From: Maledivibacter halophilus
GTDB taxonomy: Bacteria > Bacillota > Clostridia > Peptostreptococcales > Caminicellaceae
Reading direction: 5' to 3'
Assembly: GCF_900167445.1 (NCBI RefSeq)
Contig: NZ_FUZT01000002.1
Span: 416,624-480,623, forward strand
Length of the DNA stretch: 64,000 nucleotides
Both the position numbers and the translations under genes were made by a program. How positions within the stretch are numbered: position 1 is the first letter of the stretch; each line of letters opens with the position of its first letter. Under the pieces are notes generated by a model that made no database searches, had not been told where the DNA came from, and saw nothing but the letters and a program-made list of their open reading frames with translations. This document shows, in pieces, positions 44,269-51,576 of this stretch.

Positions 44269-45498
44269 ATGAAAATGTTTAATGTACACAGTGTAAAAGA
44301 AGCAAGGAAAAAATTAACAGAATATTTCAGCGATTACAAATTGGAAACTGAGACAATGGATATAGTTAAAGCTCAAGGAAGAATATTAGCTGATGATGTT
44401 TTATCAAATGTCAATGTGCCTCATTTTAGAAGATCTACTGTAGATGGTTATGCTGTAATATCAAAGGATACCAACGGAGCAAGTGAAAGCCTGCCAGCTT
44501 TTTTAAATGTTATAGGAGAAGTTCATATGGGGATGCCAGCTAATAAAATAATATCCCATGATGAAACAGTATATGTGCCAACTGGTGGCATGATACCTGA
44601 TGGAGCTGATTCTGTAGTAATGGTTGAATATACTGAAAAACTTGATGAAGATAATATCGCCATTAATAGACCAGTATATCCCAAGGAAAATATGATTGAT
44701 ATTGGAGATGACATTAAAGAGGGGGAAAAGGTTTTAAAGACAGGATTTAAGCTTAGACCCCAGGATATAGGAGTACTATCTTCTATTGGAATAGAAAAAG
44801 TCTTAGTTTATAAATTACCTACTATTGCTGTTATATCAACGGGAGATGAAATAGTAGATCCAAGTAAAAATGCAAAGGCCGGTCAAATAAGAGATATTAA
44901 CACCTATACGCTATCGGCAATGGCAGAGGAAGCTGGCTGTATTTTAACGAAAAAAGTTGTTGTAGAGGATGAATTTCAAAGACTTTATGATATTCTTAAG
45001 GAGTGCTTAAAAAATAATGATATAGTTATTATTTCGGGAGGAAGCTCAGTTGGGACAAAGGATATTACTGGCAAAGTAATAAATTCCATTGGTGAGCCAG
45101 GAGTGTTTGTCCATGGAGTGGCAATAAAACCTGGGAAACCAACTATTCTTGCAAAGGTAAAAGACAAGGCAGTTTTTGGGCTGCCAGGACAGCCTGTATC
45201 TGCAATGATAGTTTTTAAGGTCTTTGTAGAATATTTAATTAAATATATACAAAGGCAAGATACAAAAACAGAATATTATATTGAAGCAGAGCTTACTTCC
45301 AATATACATTCAGCTCAGGGAAAGGAAACATACCAAATGGTTACCCTTGAAAAAGAAGAAAGGCAGTGGAAAGCAAGTCCTGTTTATGGAAAGTCAGGAA
45401 TGATTACACTAATCTCAAAGGCAAAGGGCTTTATAAGAATAGATGCGGATAATGAAGGTATAGAAAAAGGGGAAAAAGTCAAAGTAATACCAATATAA
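44269..45498 (+). CDS. moeA: Molybdopterin molybdenumtransferase MoeA
   Basis: A 409-residue MoeA, which inserts molybdate or tungstate into adenylated molybdopterin. Parts: N-terminal MoeA region with RRSTVDGYAVIS, middle ISTGDEIVDP and INTYTLSAMAEEAG, the active-site IISGGSSVGTKD, and the C-terminal MoeA_C domain. Good ribosome site (AGAGGTG). A second MoeA follows directly; having two in a tungsten user has been linked to separate handling of the two metals in archaea, but the metal cannot be read from sequence. Confidence 0.95.
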   Translation: MKMFNVHSVKEARKKLTEYFSDYKLETETMDIVKAQGRILADDVLSNVNVPHFRRSTVDGYAVISKDTNGASESLPAFLNVIGEVHMGMPANKIISHDETVYVPTGGMIPDGADSVVMVEYTEKLDEDNIAINRPVYPKENMIDIGDDIKEGEKVLKTGFKLRPQDIGVLSSIGIEKVLVYKLPTIAVISTGDEIVDPSKNAKAGQIRDINTYTLSAMAEEAGCILTKKVVVEDEFQRLYDILKECLKNNDIVIISGGSSVGTKDITGKVINSIGEPGVFVHGVAIKPGKPTILAKVKDKAVFGLPGQPVSAMIVFKVFVEYLIKYIQRQDTKTEYYIEAELTSNIHSAQGKETYQMVTLEKEERQWKASPVYGKSGMITLISKAKGFIRIDADNEGIEKGEKVKVIPI

Positions 45499-45523
45499 AT
45501 CCTTGGCATATGGAGGTTTTAAA

Positions 45524-47446
45524 ATGAAAAAGACCAAGAGGAATATTTATCTTTCCAATATTGAAGTTAATGAAGCAAAAAAACTATTTTTTAATGAAAT
45601 AAATAAATCGATTAAAGATAAAAAGGAAGAAACTGTAAGCGTTTATGATTCTCTAAATAGAATTTCTGCTAAACCAATATTTGCAGAAATTTCATCTCCT
45701 TATTTTAATGCTTCTGCAATGGATGGTATAGCAGTAATATCCAATAAAACATATGGTGCCGATGAAAGAAATCCCAAAAGACTTAAGATAAATGAAGAAT
45801 ATATCTATATTGACACAGGTGACCCTATAAAAGAACCCTTTGATGCAGTAATTATGATTGAGGATGTTGCTTTAGTAGACGATGAAACCGTTGAAATAAT
45901 AAAGGCTGCTTCCCCTTGGCAGCATGTAAGGCCTATGGGTGAGGATATTGTTGCCGGTGAAATGATAATACCGGCTTATCACAAGGTAACTCCAGTTGAT
46001 ATTGGAGCAATGCTTTGTGGTGGTATTTTAGATATTGATGTTATTAAGAAACCCAGGGTAGGAATAATACCAACCGGTACTGAAATAATTGAACCGGAGG
46101 ATAATATAGAGGTAGGAAAGATTATTGACTCAAACTCTGTAATGTTTGAAGCTATGGTGAAAACATACGGGGGAATCCCCAAAAGATATAAACCTATTCC
46201 AGATGATTATGAACTAATTAAAGAGAAAATATTACAGGCTGTCAAAGAGAATGATATTGTAGTAGTTAATGCAGGATCATCTGCCGGCAGGGAGGACTAC
46301 ACTTCTAAAATCATTAAGGAAATTGGAAATTTAATTGTCCATGGTGTGGCTGTAAAACCTGGAAAACCTGCAATACTTGGAAATGTAGAAGGAAAACCAA
46401 TAGTTGGAATACCTGGTTATCCTGTTTCGGCATACATTGTTTTTGAGACCTTTGTTAAAGAGCTTATTTACAAATATCAGGGTATAAAACAAGAAAAGAA
46501 ACAATTTATAAAGGGAACTTTATCAAAGAGGCTTATGTCTTCTCTCAAACATTTAGAATATGTGAGAATGAAGCTTGGTAAGGTTTCGGGGAAACTAGTA
46601 GCAACTCCTTTAAATAGAGGTGCTGGCGTTACAATGTCACTAGTAAAAGCCGATGGAATAACTAAAATTCCAAAGAATGTTGAAGGAATTGAAGTAGGAG
46701 AAACTATAGAGATAGAACTTTTGAAGGATATGGAAAGCATAGAAAATACTATAGTATCAATAGGAAGTCATGATTTGATAATGGATATTTTAGCCAATAT
46801 GATACATGAAAGATATCATGAAATAAATCTATCTTCAGCCCATGTTGGCAGCTTAGGTGGGGTTATGGCCCTTAAAAGGGGAGAAGCACATATTTCTCCT
46901 ATTCATCTTTTAGATGAAAAAACCGGTATATATAATATAGAGCATTTAAAAAAATATTTAAAAAATAAGAATATTTCCCTAATAAAGGGAGTTAAAAGAC
47001 TGCAGGGATTAATGGTTAAAAAGAATAATCCTAAAAAAATCAGCAGTATTAATGATTTAGAAAGAGAAGATGTAGTTTTTGTAAATAGACAAAAGGGTTC
47101 AGGAACCAGGATATTATTAGATTTTAAACTTAAGGAATTAAATATTGATAACAGTAAAGTAAAAGGATATGATAGGGAAATGACTACCCATATGACGGTT
47201 GCATCCGCAGTGTTATCGGGAACTGCTGATGTAGGTTTAGGTATACAGTCTTCTGCTAAAGCCATGGGATTAGATTTTATACCTATAGGAGAAGAGGAAT
47301 ATGACTTTGCTATTATTTCGGAGTTTTTAGAGGATGAGAAGATCAAAAGATTTATAGAAATATTGAAGTCAAAAGAATTTTCTGTGATGTTAGAAAGTCT
47401 TGGAGGCTATAAAATAGAAGAACCAGGAAGAATAATTAATATATGA
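45524..47446 (+). CDS. MoeA fused to a periplasmic-binding-protein-like domain
   Basis: A 640-residue two-part protein. Residues ~1-405 are a second MoeA (YFNASAMDGIAVIS, IIPTGTEIIEP, VVNAGSSAGREDYT, GIPGYPVSAYIVF). Residues ~415-640 are a PBP-like/LysR-effector domain (IVSIGSHDLIMDILANMIHE, HVGSLGGVMALKRGEAHISPIH, VFVNRQKGSGTRILLDF) of the type fused to MoeA in many Clostridia and archaea. The second domain probably senses or supplies metal oxoanion or pterin; this is inference. The ATG at 45524 follows TGGAGG well; a TTG at 45503 lies within intergenic sequence. A repeat element starts at its stop codon. Confidence 0.92.
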   Translation: MKKTKRNIYLSNIEVNEAKKLFFNEINKSIKDKKEETVSVYDSLNRISAKPIFAEISSPYFNASAMDGIAVISNKTYGADERNPKRLKINEEYIYIDTGDPIKEPFDAVIMIEDVALVDDETVEIIKAASPWQHVRPMGEDIVAGEMIIPAYHKVTPVDIGAMLCGGILDIDVIKKPRVGIIPTGTEIIEPEDNIEVGKIIDSNSVMFEAMVKTYGGIPKRYKPIPDDYELIKEKILQAVKENDIVVVNAGSSAGREDYTSKIIKEIGNLIVHGVAVKPGKPAILGNVEGKPIVGIPGYPVSAYIVFETFVKELIYKYQGIKQEKKQFIKGTLSKRLMSSLKHLEYVRMKLGKVSGKLVATPLNRGAGVTMSLVKADGITKIPKNVEGIEVGETIEIELLKDMESIENTIVSIGSHDLIMDILANMIHERYHEINLSSAHVGSLGGVMALKRGEAHISPIHLLDEKTGIYNIEHLKKYLKNKNISLIKGVKRLQGLMVKKNNPKKISSINDLEREDVVFVNRQKGSGTRILLDFKLKELNIDNSKVKGYDREMTTHMTVASAVLSGTADVGLGIQSSAKAMGLDFIPIGEEEYDFAIISEFLEDEKIKRFIEILKSKEFSVMLESLGGYKIEEPGRIINI

Positions 47447-47566
47447 AGAAATTGCATAATACATGTAAAGAATTTCAAAATACAAAATGTAGTAGTGAGA
47501 GTCAGATGAGCTTCCTACATATTGTATTTTAAAATTAATAATGTTAATTATACAAGTTTCTTATAT
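47441..47566. repeat. Repeat family 2, copy 2 (best preserved, ~126 bp)
   Basis: Terminal inverted ends ATATGAAGAAATTGCATAAT and the complement of ATTATACAAGTTTCTTATAT, plus an inner 20-bp stem TTTCAAAATACAAAATGTAG / CTACATATTGTATTTTAAAA with two mismatches. It aligns without gaps to 5897-6000. It overlaps the moeA-fusion stop codon and separates it from moaA. Confidence 0.75.
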
Positions 47567-47596
47567 AACTATTGACCTCGAAGGGAGGTAATTGAT

Positions 47597-48559
47597 ATTC
47601 TAGATAATATTGGAAGGAAAATAAATTATCTTAGGATCTCTATAACAGATCTTTGCAATTTAAGATGTAAGTATTGCATGCCTAAGGAAGGGATATGCAA
47701 AAAATTCCATAAAGATATTTTAAGAATAGAAGAAATAGAAGAAATTGTACGTCAGAGTGTTAAAATAGGAATAAAAAAAGTAAGGATTACAGGAGGAGAA
47801 CCATTAATAAGAAATGGTATTATTGAGCTGGTTAAAAGAATTTCTTCTATAGATGGAATTGAGGATTTAGCTATGACTACCAATGGAATACTACTGAAAA
47901 AATATGCACGGGATCTTAAAAGTGCTGGATTAAATAGAGTTAATATAAGTATCGACAGCCTTGACAAAGAAAAATATAGAGAAATAACTAGAGGTGGAAA
48001 TATAGAAGATGTTATGGCTGGAATTAAGGCCGCCAAAGATTTTGATCTAACTCCTATAAAGCTTAATACAGTACTTATAGGTAGATTTAATGATGATGAA
48101 ATTGAAGATTTTGTATATTTAACTCAAAATGAAAAAATAGATGTGAGATTTATAGAGCTAATGCCTTTAGGTGAAGCCAGCAGCTGGGCTAAAGAACATT
48201 TTATACCCAATACAACAGTATTAGATAGATTTCCTAATCTAATACCATTAAAAAGTGAAGATAAATCAAGTCCTGCTAAGCATTATAAACTTCCAGGTGG
48301 AAAGGGCAAAGTTGGACTCATTAATCCCATTAGCAGTCATTTCTGCTCATACTGTAATAGGATTAGAATTACCTCCGATGGGAAAATAAAACCCTGCTTA
48401 CATTCAAATTATGAAATCAATATAAAGAATTTAATTAAGCAAAATTATGAAATTATTGATATTTTAAGATTTGCTGTTGAGGCTAAGCCAAAGGAGCATA
48501 ATATAAATAATATTAACTATGAGCCTATTATTAGAAATATGTTTCAAATAGGAGGATAA
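47597..48559 (+). CDS. moaA: GTP 3',8-cyclase MoaA, apparently starting at ATT
   Basis: MoaA turns GTP into the first pterin intermediate with two [4Fe-4S] clusters. From an ATT at 47597 the protein is 320 residues and begins LDNIGRKINYLRISITDLC, the classic MoaA N terminus; the radical-SAM cysteines C20, C24, C27 lie in CNLRCKYC, the C-terminal cluster motif is CSYC-x13-C, and the protein ends in GG. No ATG, GTG or TTG exists in this frame between the upstream stop (47573) and the internal ATG at 47678, which would delete the essential cysteines. AAGGGAGG (47581-47588) sits eight bases before the ATT. A rare AUU start, or a sequencing error in an ATG, explains this. Confidence 0.9.
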   Translation: MLDNIGRKINYLRISITDLCNLRCKYCMPKEGICKKFHKDILRIEEIEEIVRQSVKIGIKKVRITGGEPLIRNGIIELVKRISSIDGIEDLAMTTNGILLKKYARDLKSAGLNRVNISIDSLDKEKYREITRGGNIEDVMAGIKAAKDFDLTPIKLNTVLIGRFNDDEIEDFVYLTQNEKIDVRFIELMPLGEASSWAKEHFIPNTTVLDRFPNLIPLKSEDKSSPAKHYKLPGGKGKVGLINPISSHFCSYCNRIRITSDGKIKPCLHSNYEINIKNLIKQNYEIIDILRFAVEAKPKEHNINNINYEPIIRNMFQIGG

Positions 48560-48560
48560 A

Positions 48561-49043
48561 ATGGAGTTTACACATTTTAATGAAAGTGGTAAAGCTAAGA
48601 TGGTTGATGTAGGAAAAAAAGATGATACACAAAGGGTTGCTGTTGCCAAGGGTAGAATAAAGATGAATAGTAAAACCTTAAAAATGATAACCCAGGGACA
48701 AATGAAAAAAGGAGATGTACTATCTGTTAGTCAAATCGCTGGAATAATGGGTGCAAAAAAAACCAGTGATATAATTCCTATGTGTCATAATATATTTATT
48801 ACTGGGGCAGATATAAAATTTGAAATTGATGAAGAGAATTCTGCTATACAAATTGAATCGGAAATTAAAACTACTGGAAAAACTGGAGTAGAAATGGAAG
48901 CCTTAAGTGCAGTATCAATTACTGCTTTAACGATTTATGATATGTGTAAGGCTGTTGATAAAGATATGATTATTGAGGATATTAAGCTTATTAAAAAAAG
49001 TGGCGGAAAATCCGGTGAATATATAAGAAAAGGGGAGTTTTAA
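48561..49043 (+). CDS. moaC: Cyclic pyranopterin monophosphate synthase MoaC
   Basis: A 160-residue MoaC that acts with MoaA to form cyclic pyranopterin monophosphate. Visible are MVDVGKKDDTQRVAVAKGRI, the active-site segment IIPMCHNIFITG, KTTGKTGVEMEALSAVSITALTIYDMCKAVDK and the C-terminal IEDIKLIKKSGGKSGE. Complete. It begins one base after the moaA stop with AGGAGG inside moaA, and the MOSC gene starts directly after its stop, so all three are translated together. Confidence 0.97.
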   Translation: MEFTHFNESGKAKMVDVGKKDDTQRVAVAKGRIKMNSKTLKMITQGQMKKGDVLSVSQIAGIMGAKKTSDIIPMCHNIFITGADIKFEIDEENSAIQIESEIKTTGKTGVEMEALSAVSITALTIYDMCKAVDKDMIIEDIKLIKKSGGKSGEYIRKGEF

Positions 49044-49475
49044 ATGGCAAAGGTAGTTGCAATAAGCATTAGTAAAACAAAAGGTGTGCCTAAAGAAAAT
49101 ATTGAGGAAGGAAATTTTATTGAAGATTTTGGACTTGAAGGGGATGCCCATGCTGGTAAGTGGCATAGACAGGTTAGTCTCCTTGGAGTTGAGAGTATTA
49201 ATAAGATGAAGGATATAGGAATAAAAGGACTATGTAGTGGTAAATTTGCCGAGAACATTACTACAGAGGGAATAAATCTTTATGAGTTGCCAGTTGGAAG
49301 TAAATTGGAGATTGGTGAGACCATCCAAGAAGTTACTCAGATAGGAAAGGAATGTCATTCAGGATGTGCTATTTTTCAACAGATCGGACAATGTATTATG
49401 CCAAAGGAAGGAATCTTTACAAAGGTTATAAAGGGTGGGAAAATAAAGTCTGGAGATGAAATAAAGATTATTTAA
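49044..49475 (+). CDS. MOSC-domain protein
   Basis: A 143-residue MOSC domain (the C-terminal domain of molybdenum-cofactor sulfurases). Characteristic parts: FGLEGDAHAGKWHRQVSLLG, GKFAENITTEG, LELGETIQEV-like segment and KECHSGCAIFQQIGQC with the conserved cysteine. Stand-alone MOSC proteins of this length are common in anaerobes and are thought to handle sulfur or bind the cofactor; the exact role is unknown. It abuts moaC (stop followed directly by ATG) and precedes the sigma-54 activator gene. Confidence 0.92.
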   Translation: MAKVVAISISKTKGVPKENIEEGNFIEDFGLEGDAHAGKWHRQVSLLGVESINKMKDIGIKGLCSGKFAENITTEGINLYELPVGSKLEIGETIQEVTQIGKECHSGCAIFQQIGQCIMPKEGIFTKVIKGGKIKSGDEIKII

Positions 49476-49498
49476 TTACTCTTAAGGGGGCAGATAGT

Positions 49499-51457
49499 AT
49501 GGAAATGTTATCACAAATAAAAGATAAAGACTATATTATACGTTCCCATGAAAGATGTAAAAATATTGGGATCAAAAAAGATATGGTATATAGCAAGAAG
49601 ATTATTTCAGGAAGTGAATTACAAAAAAAATTAGAACTAAGAAGAGAACTGAGTATTACTGCTGAACCATTTATAAACCAGCTATATAATTTTGTTAAAG
49701 GCTCTAATTTTTTTTCAATGCTAACAGATGAAGAAGGATGTATTTTAAGTGTAATAGGAGATGAAGATATTTTATCTGAAGCATTTTCCTTTAAAATGGT
49801 TCCCGGAGCCTATATGAATGAAGAAAATATAGGAACAAATGCCATGGGGACTTCTATAGCAGAGAAAAGAGCAGTACAGATTTCCGGAAAAGAACATTTT
49901 ATAAAGGCTTATCATAGGTGGACTTGCTCTGGGGCACCTATAAGAGACCCTGAAGGCAAAATTATTGGGTCTTTGGATCTGACTGGGTATAGTGAAAATG
50001 TACATTCCCATACCTTAGGAATGGTGGTAGCTGCGGTGAATGCAATAGAAAAAATGCTTTGCATAAAGAAATGCAATGAAGAACTTAAAATGTCCAAAAT
50101 TTATACGGAAACCATTATAGATTCTATTCCAGCAGGAATTTTGACTGTAGATTTAGATGGAAATATTAAATCAATAAATAATTATATTATGAAAATGTTT
50201 GGATTTAGCAGAGTTGAGATGAAAAGAATGAAGATTTGGAATTTATTTGATGGCTGGGAAAGGGTTAAGGAAGCACTATATACAAAAAATTTATTTCTGG
50301 ATGAGGATGTTTTTATCAATTCCAGAAGGAACAAATTACAATTTAATCTTAGTGCCTATCCATTATATGATAATAAGCAAAGCCTACGAAATATTATACT
50401 GACTTTTAAAGAGGTTAAAAAGGTTAGAAAACTAGCCAATAGAATAATGGGAAGGCGAGCAATATACACCTTTGATAAAATAATCGGGGAAAATAAGGAG
50501 TTTCTGGAAACCATAGAATACGCAAAAAAGATAGCTGACAGCAAATCTACTATATTGATTATGGGAGAGAGTGGAACAGGAAAAGAGATATTTGCCCAGT
50601 CAATTCATAATCATAGTGGCCGAAGGGAAGAGCCATTTATTGCCCTTAATTGTGGAGCAATACCTAAAAATCTTATTGAATCAGAATTGTTTGGATATGA
50701 AGAAGGGGCTTTTACCGGTGCTAAAAGTGGAGGACATCCCGGAAAATTTGAAATTGCCGATGGTGGAACAATATTTTTAGATGAAATAGGAGAAATGCCC
50801 TTGGATATGCAAACCAGATTACTTAGGGTAATTGAAGAGTCTACAGTAAATAGAATAGGAAGCGCCGATGAAATATTAGTAGATGTTAGAATAATAGCAG
50901 CAACTAATAAGGATTTGACCGATGAAGTTGCAAAGGGCAATTTTAGGAAGGATTTATACTATAGACTTAATGTGCTGCCCTTAAGGCTTTCACCATTAAG
51001 ACAGCGTAAAGAAGATATACCGTTATTAATAGAGTATTTTATGAATAGAATTTCTAAAAGATTAAATAAGAAAAAAGTAGATATTTCAAAAGAGCATATG
51101 AAGAAGCTTATGCAGTATGAATGGAGAGGGAATGTAAGGGAACTGGAGAATTTTATAGAATTAATTATTAATACAGAATACATTCCAATTGGAAGAAATA
51201 GAAAAGAAATTGAGGTAGATATAAAAAATAATATAAATAAAACAGATGATGAATGTTATAAATTGGAACATGTTGAAAAAGAACATATAAAAAGAATATT
51301 GAATATATGTGAAGGGAATATTACATTAGCAGCAAAAAAACTGGGTATTGGTAGAAACACCTTATATAGAAAATTAAGAAAGTATAATATTGATAGTTCC
51401 ATATTTGAACAGTGTAACGAAACAGAACAGCAATATGATAGAAAAATCGCGCCATAA
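49499..51457 (+). CDS. Sigma-54-dependent transcriptional activator (AcoR-like, GAF-PAS-AAA-Fis)
   Basis: A 652-residue enhancer-binding protein. The N-terminal half resembles AcoR-type sensors (GAF-like about 60-190: TDEEGCILSVIGDEDILSEAF and NIGTNAMGTSIAEKRAV), then a PAS domain (about 200-310, IIDSIPAGILTVDLDGNIKS), then the sigma-54 AAA+ domain with GESGTGKE, ELFGYEEGAFTGA (the GAFTGA loop that contacts sigma-54), DGGTIFLDEIGEMP and RLNVLPLRLSPLR, and a C-terminal Fis helix-turn-helix (ITLAAKKLGIGRNTLYRKL). A sigma-54 promoter for AOR lies 57 bases after the stop, so AOR is the clearest target. A terminator follows its own gene. Confidence 0.96.
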   Translation: MEMLSQIKDKDYIIRSHERCKNIGIKKDMVYSKKIISGSELQKKLELRRELSITAEPFINQLYNFVKGSNFFSMLTDEEGCILSVIGDEDILSEAFSFKMVPGAYMNEENIGTNAMGTSIAEKRAVQISGKEHFIKAYHRWTCSGAPIRDPEGKIIGSLDLTGYSENVHSHTLGMVVAAVNAIEKMLCIKKCNEELKMSKIYTETIIDSIPAGILTVDLDGNIKSINNYIMKMFGFSRVEMKRMKIWNLFDGWERVKEALYTKNLFLDEDVFINSRRNKLQFNLSAYPLYDNKQSLRNIILTFKEVKKVRKLANRIMGRRAIYTFDKIIGENKEFLETIEYAKKIADSKSTILIMGESGTGKEIFAQSIHNHSGRREEPFIALNCGAIPKNLIESELFGYEEGAFTGAKSGGHPGKFEIADGGTIFLDEIGEMPLDMQTRLLRVIEESTVNRIGSADEILVDVRIIAATNKDLTDEVAKGNFRKDLYYRLNVLPLRLSPLRQRKEDIPLLIEYFMNRISKRLNKKKVDISKEHMKKLMQYEWRGNVRELENFIELIINTEYIPIGRNRKEIEVDIKNNINKTDDECYKLEHVEKEHIKRILNICEGNITLAAKKLGIGRNTLYRKLRKYNIDSSIFEQCNETEQQYDRKIAP

Positions 51458-51476
51458 TAGAACATATTCCTCCGTA

Positions 51477-51512
51477 AGCTTGGGTTTTTATCGTAAAAAG
51501 CCAAGTTTTTTT
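51477..51512 (+). terminator. Terminator of the activator gene
   Basis: CTTGGGTTTTTA / TAAAAAGCCAAG (one mismatch, TCG loop) then TTTTTTT. It directly precedes the AOR promoter. Confidence 0.85.
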
Positions 51513-51513
51513 G

Positions 51514-51530
51514 TTGGCATTAATATTGCG
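51514..51530 (+). promoter_or_regulatory. Sigma-54 (-24/-12) promoter for AOR
   Basis: TTGGCATTAATATTGCG: GG at 51516-51517 and GC at 51528-51529 with exactly 10 bases between, the invariant sigma-54 pattern TGGCAN6TTGC. It lies ~47 bases before the AOR start and right behind the sigma-54 activator gene. Confidence 0.85.
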
Positions 51531-51576
51531 TGTATTATATATAGACAACAAATTGACTACAAAAAGGAGGAATTTT

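Noticed and set aside
47678..48559. moaA starting at the first ATG (47678)
   Set aside because: This start removes all three radical-SAM cysteines, has no ribosome site, and leaves a perfectly conserved MoaA N terminus untranslated.
51511..51576. AOR starting at an upstream ATG in the same frame (MLALILRVL...)
   Set aside because: That codon lies inside the -24/-12 promoter, so it is upstream of the expected transcript start; the ATG at 51577 has an ideal AGGAGG and the standard AOR beginning.
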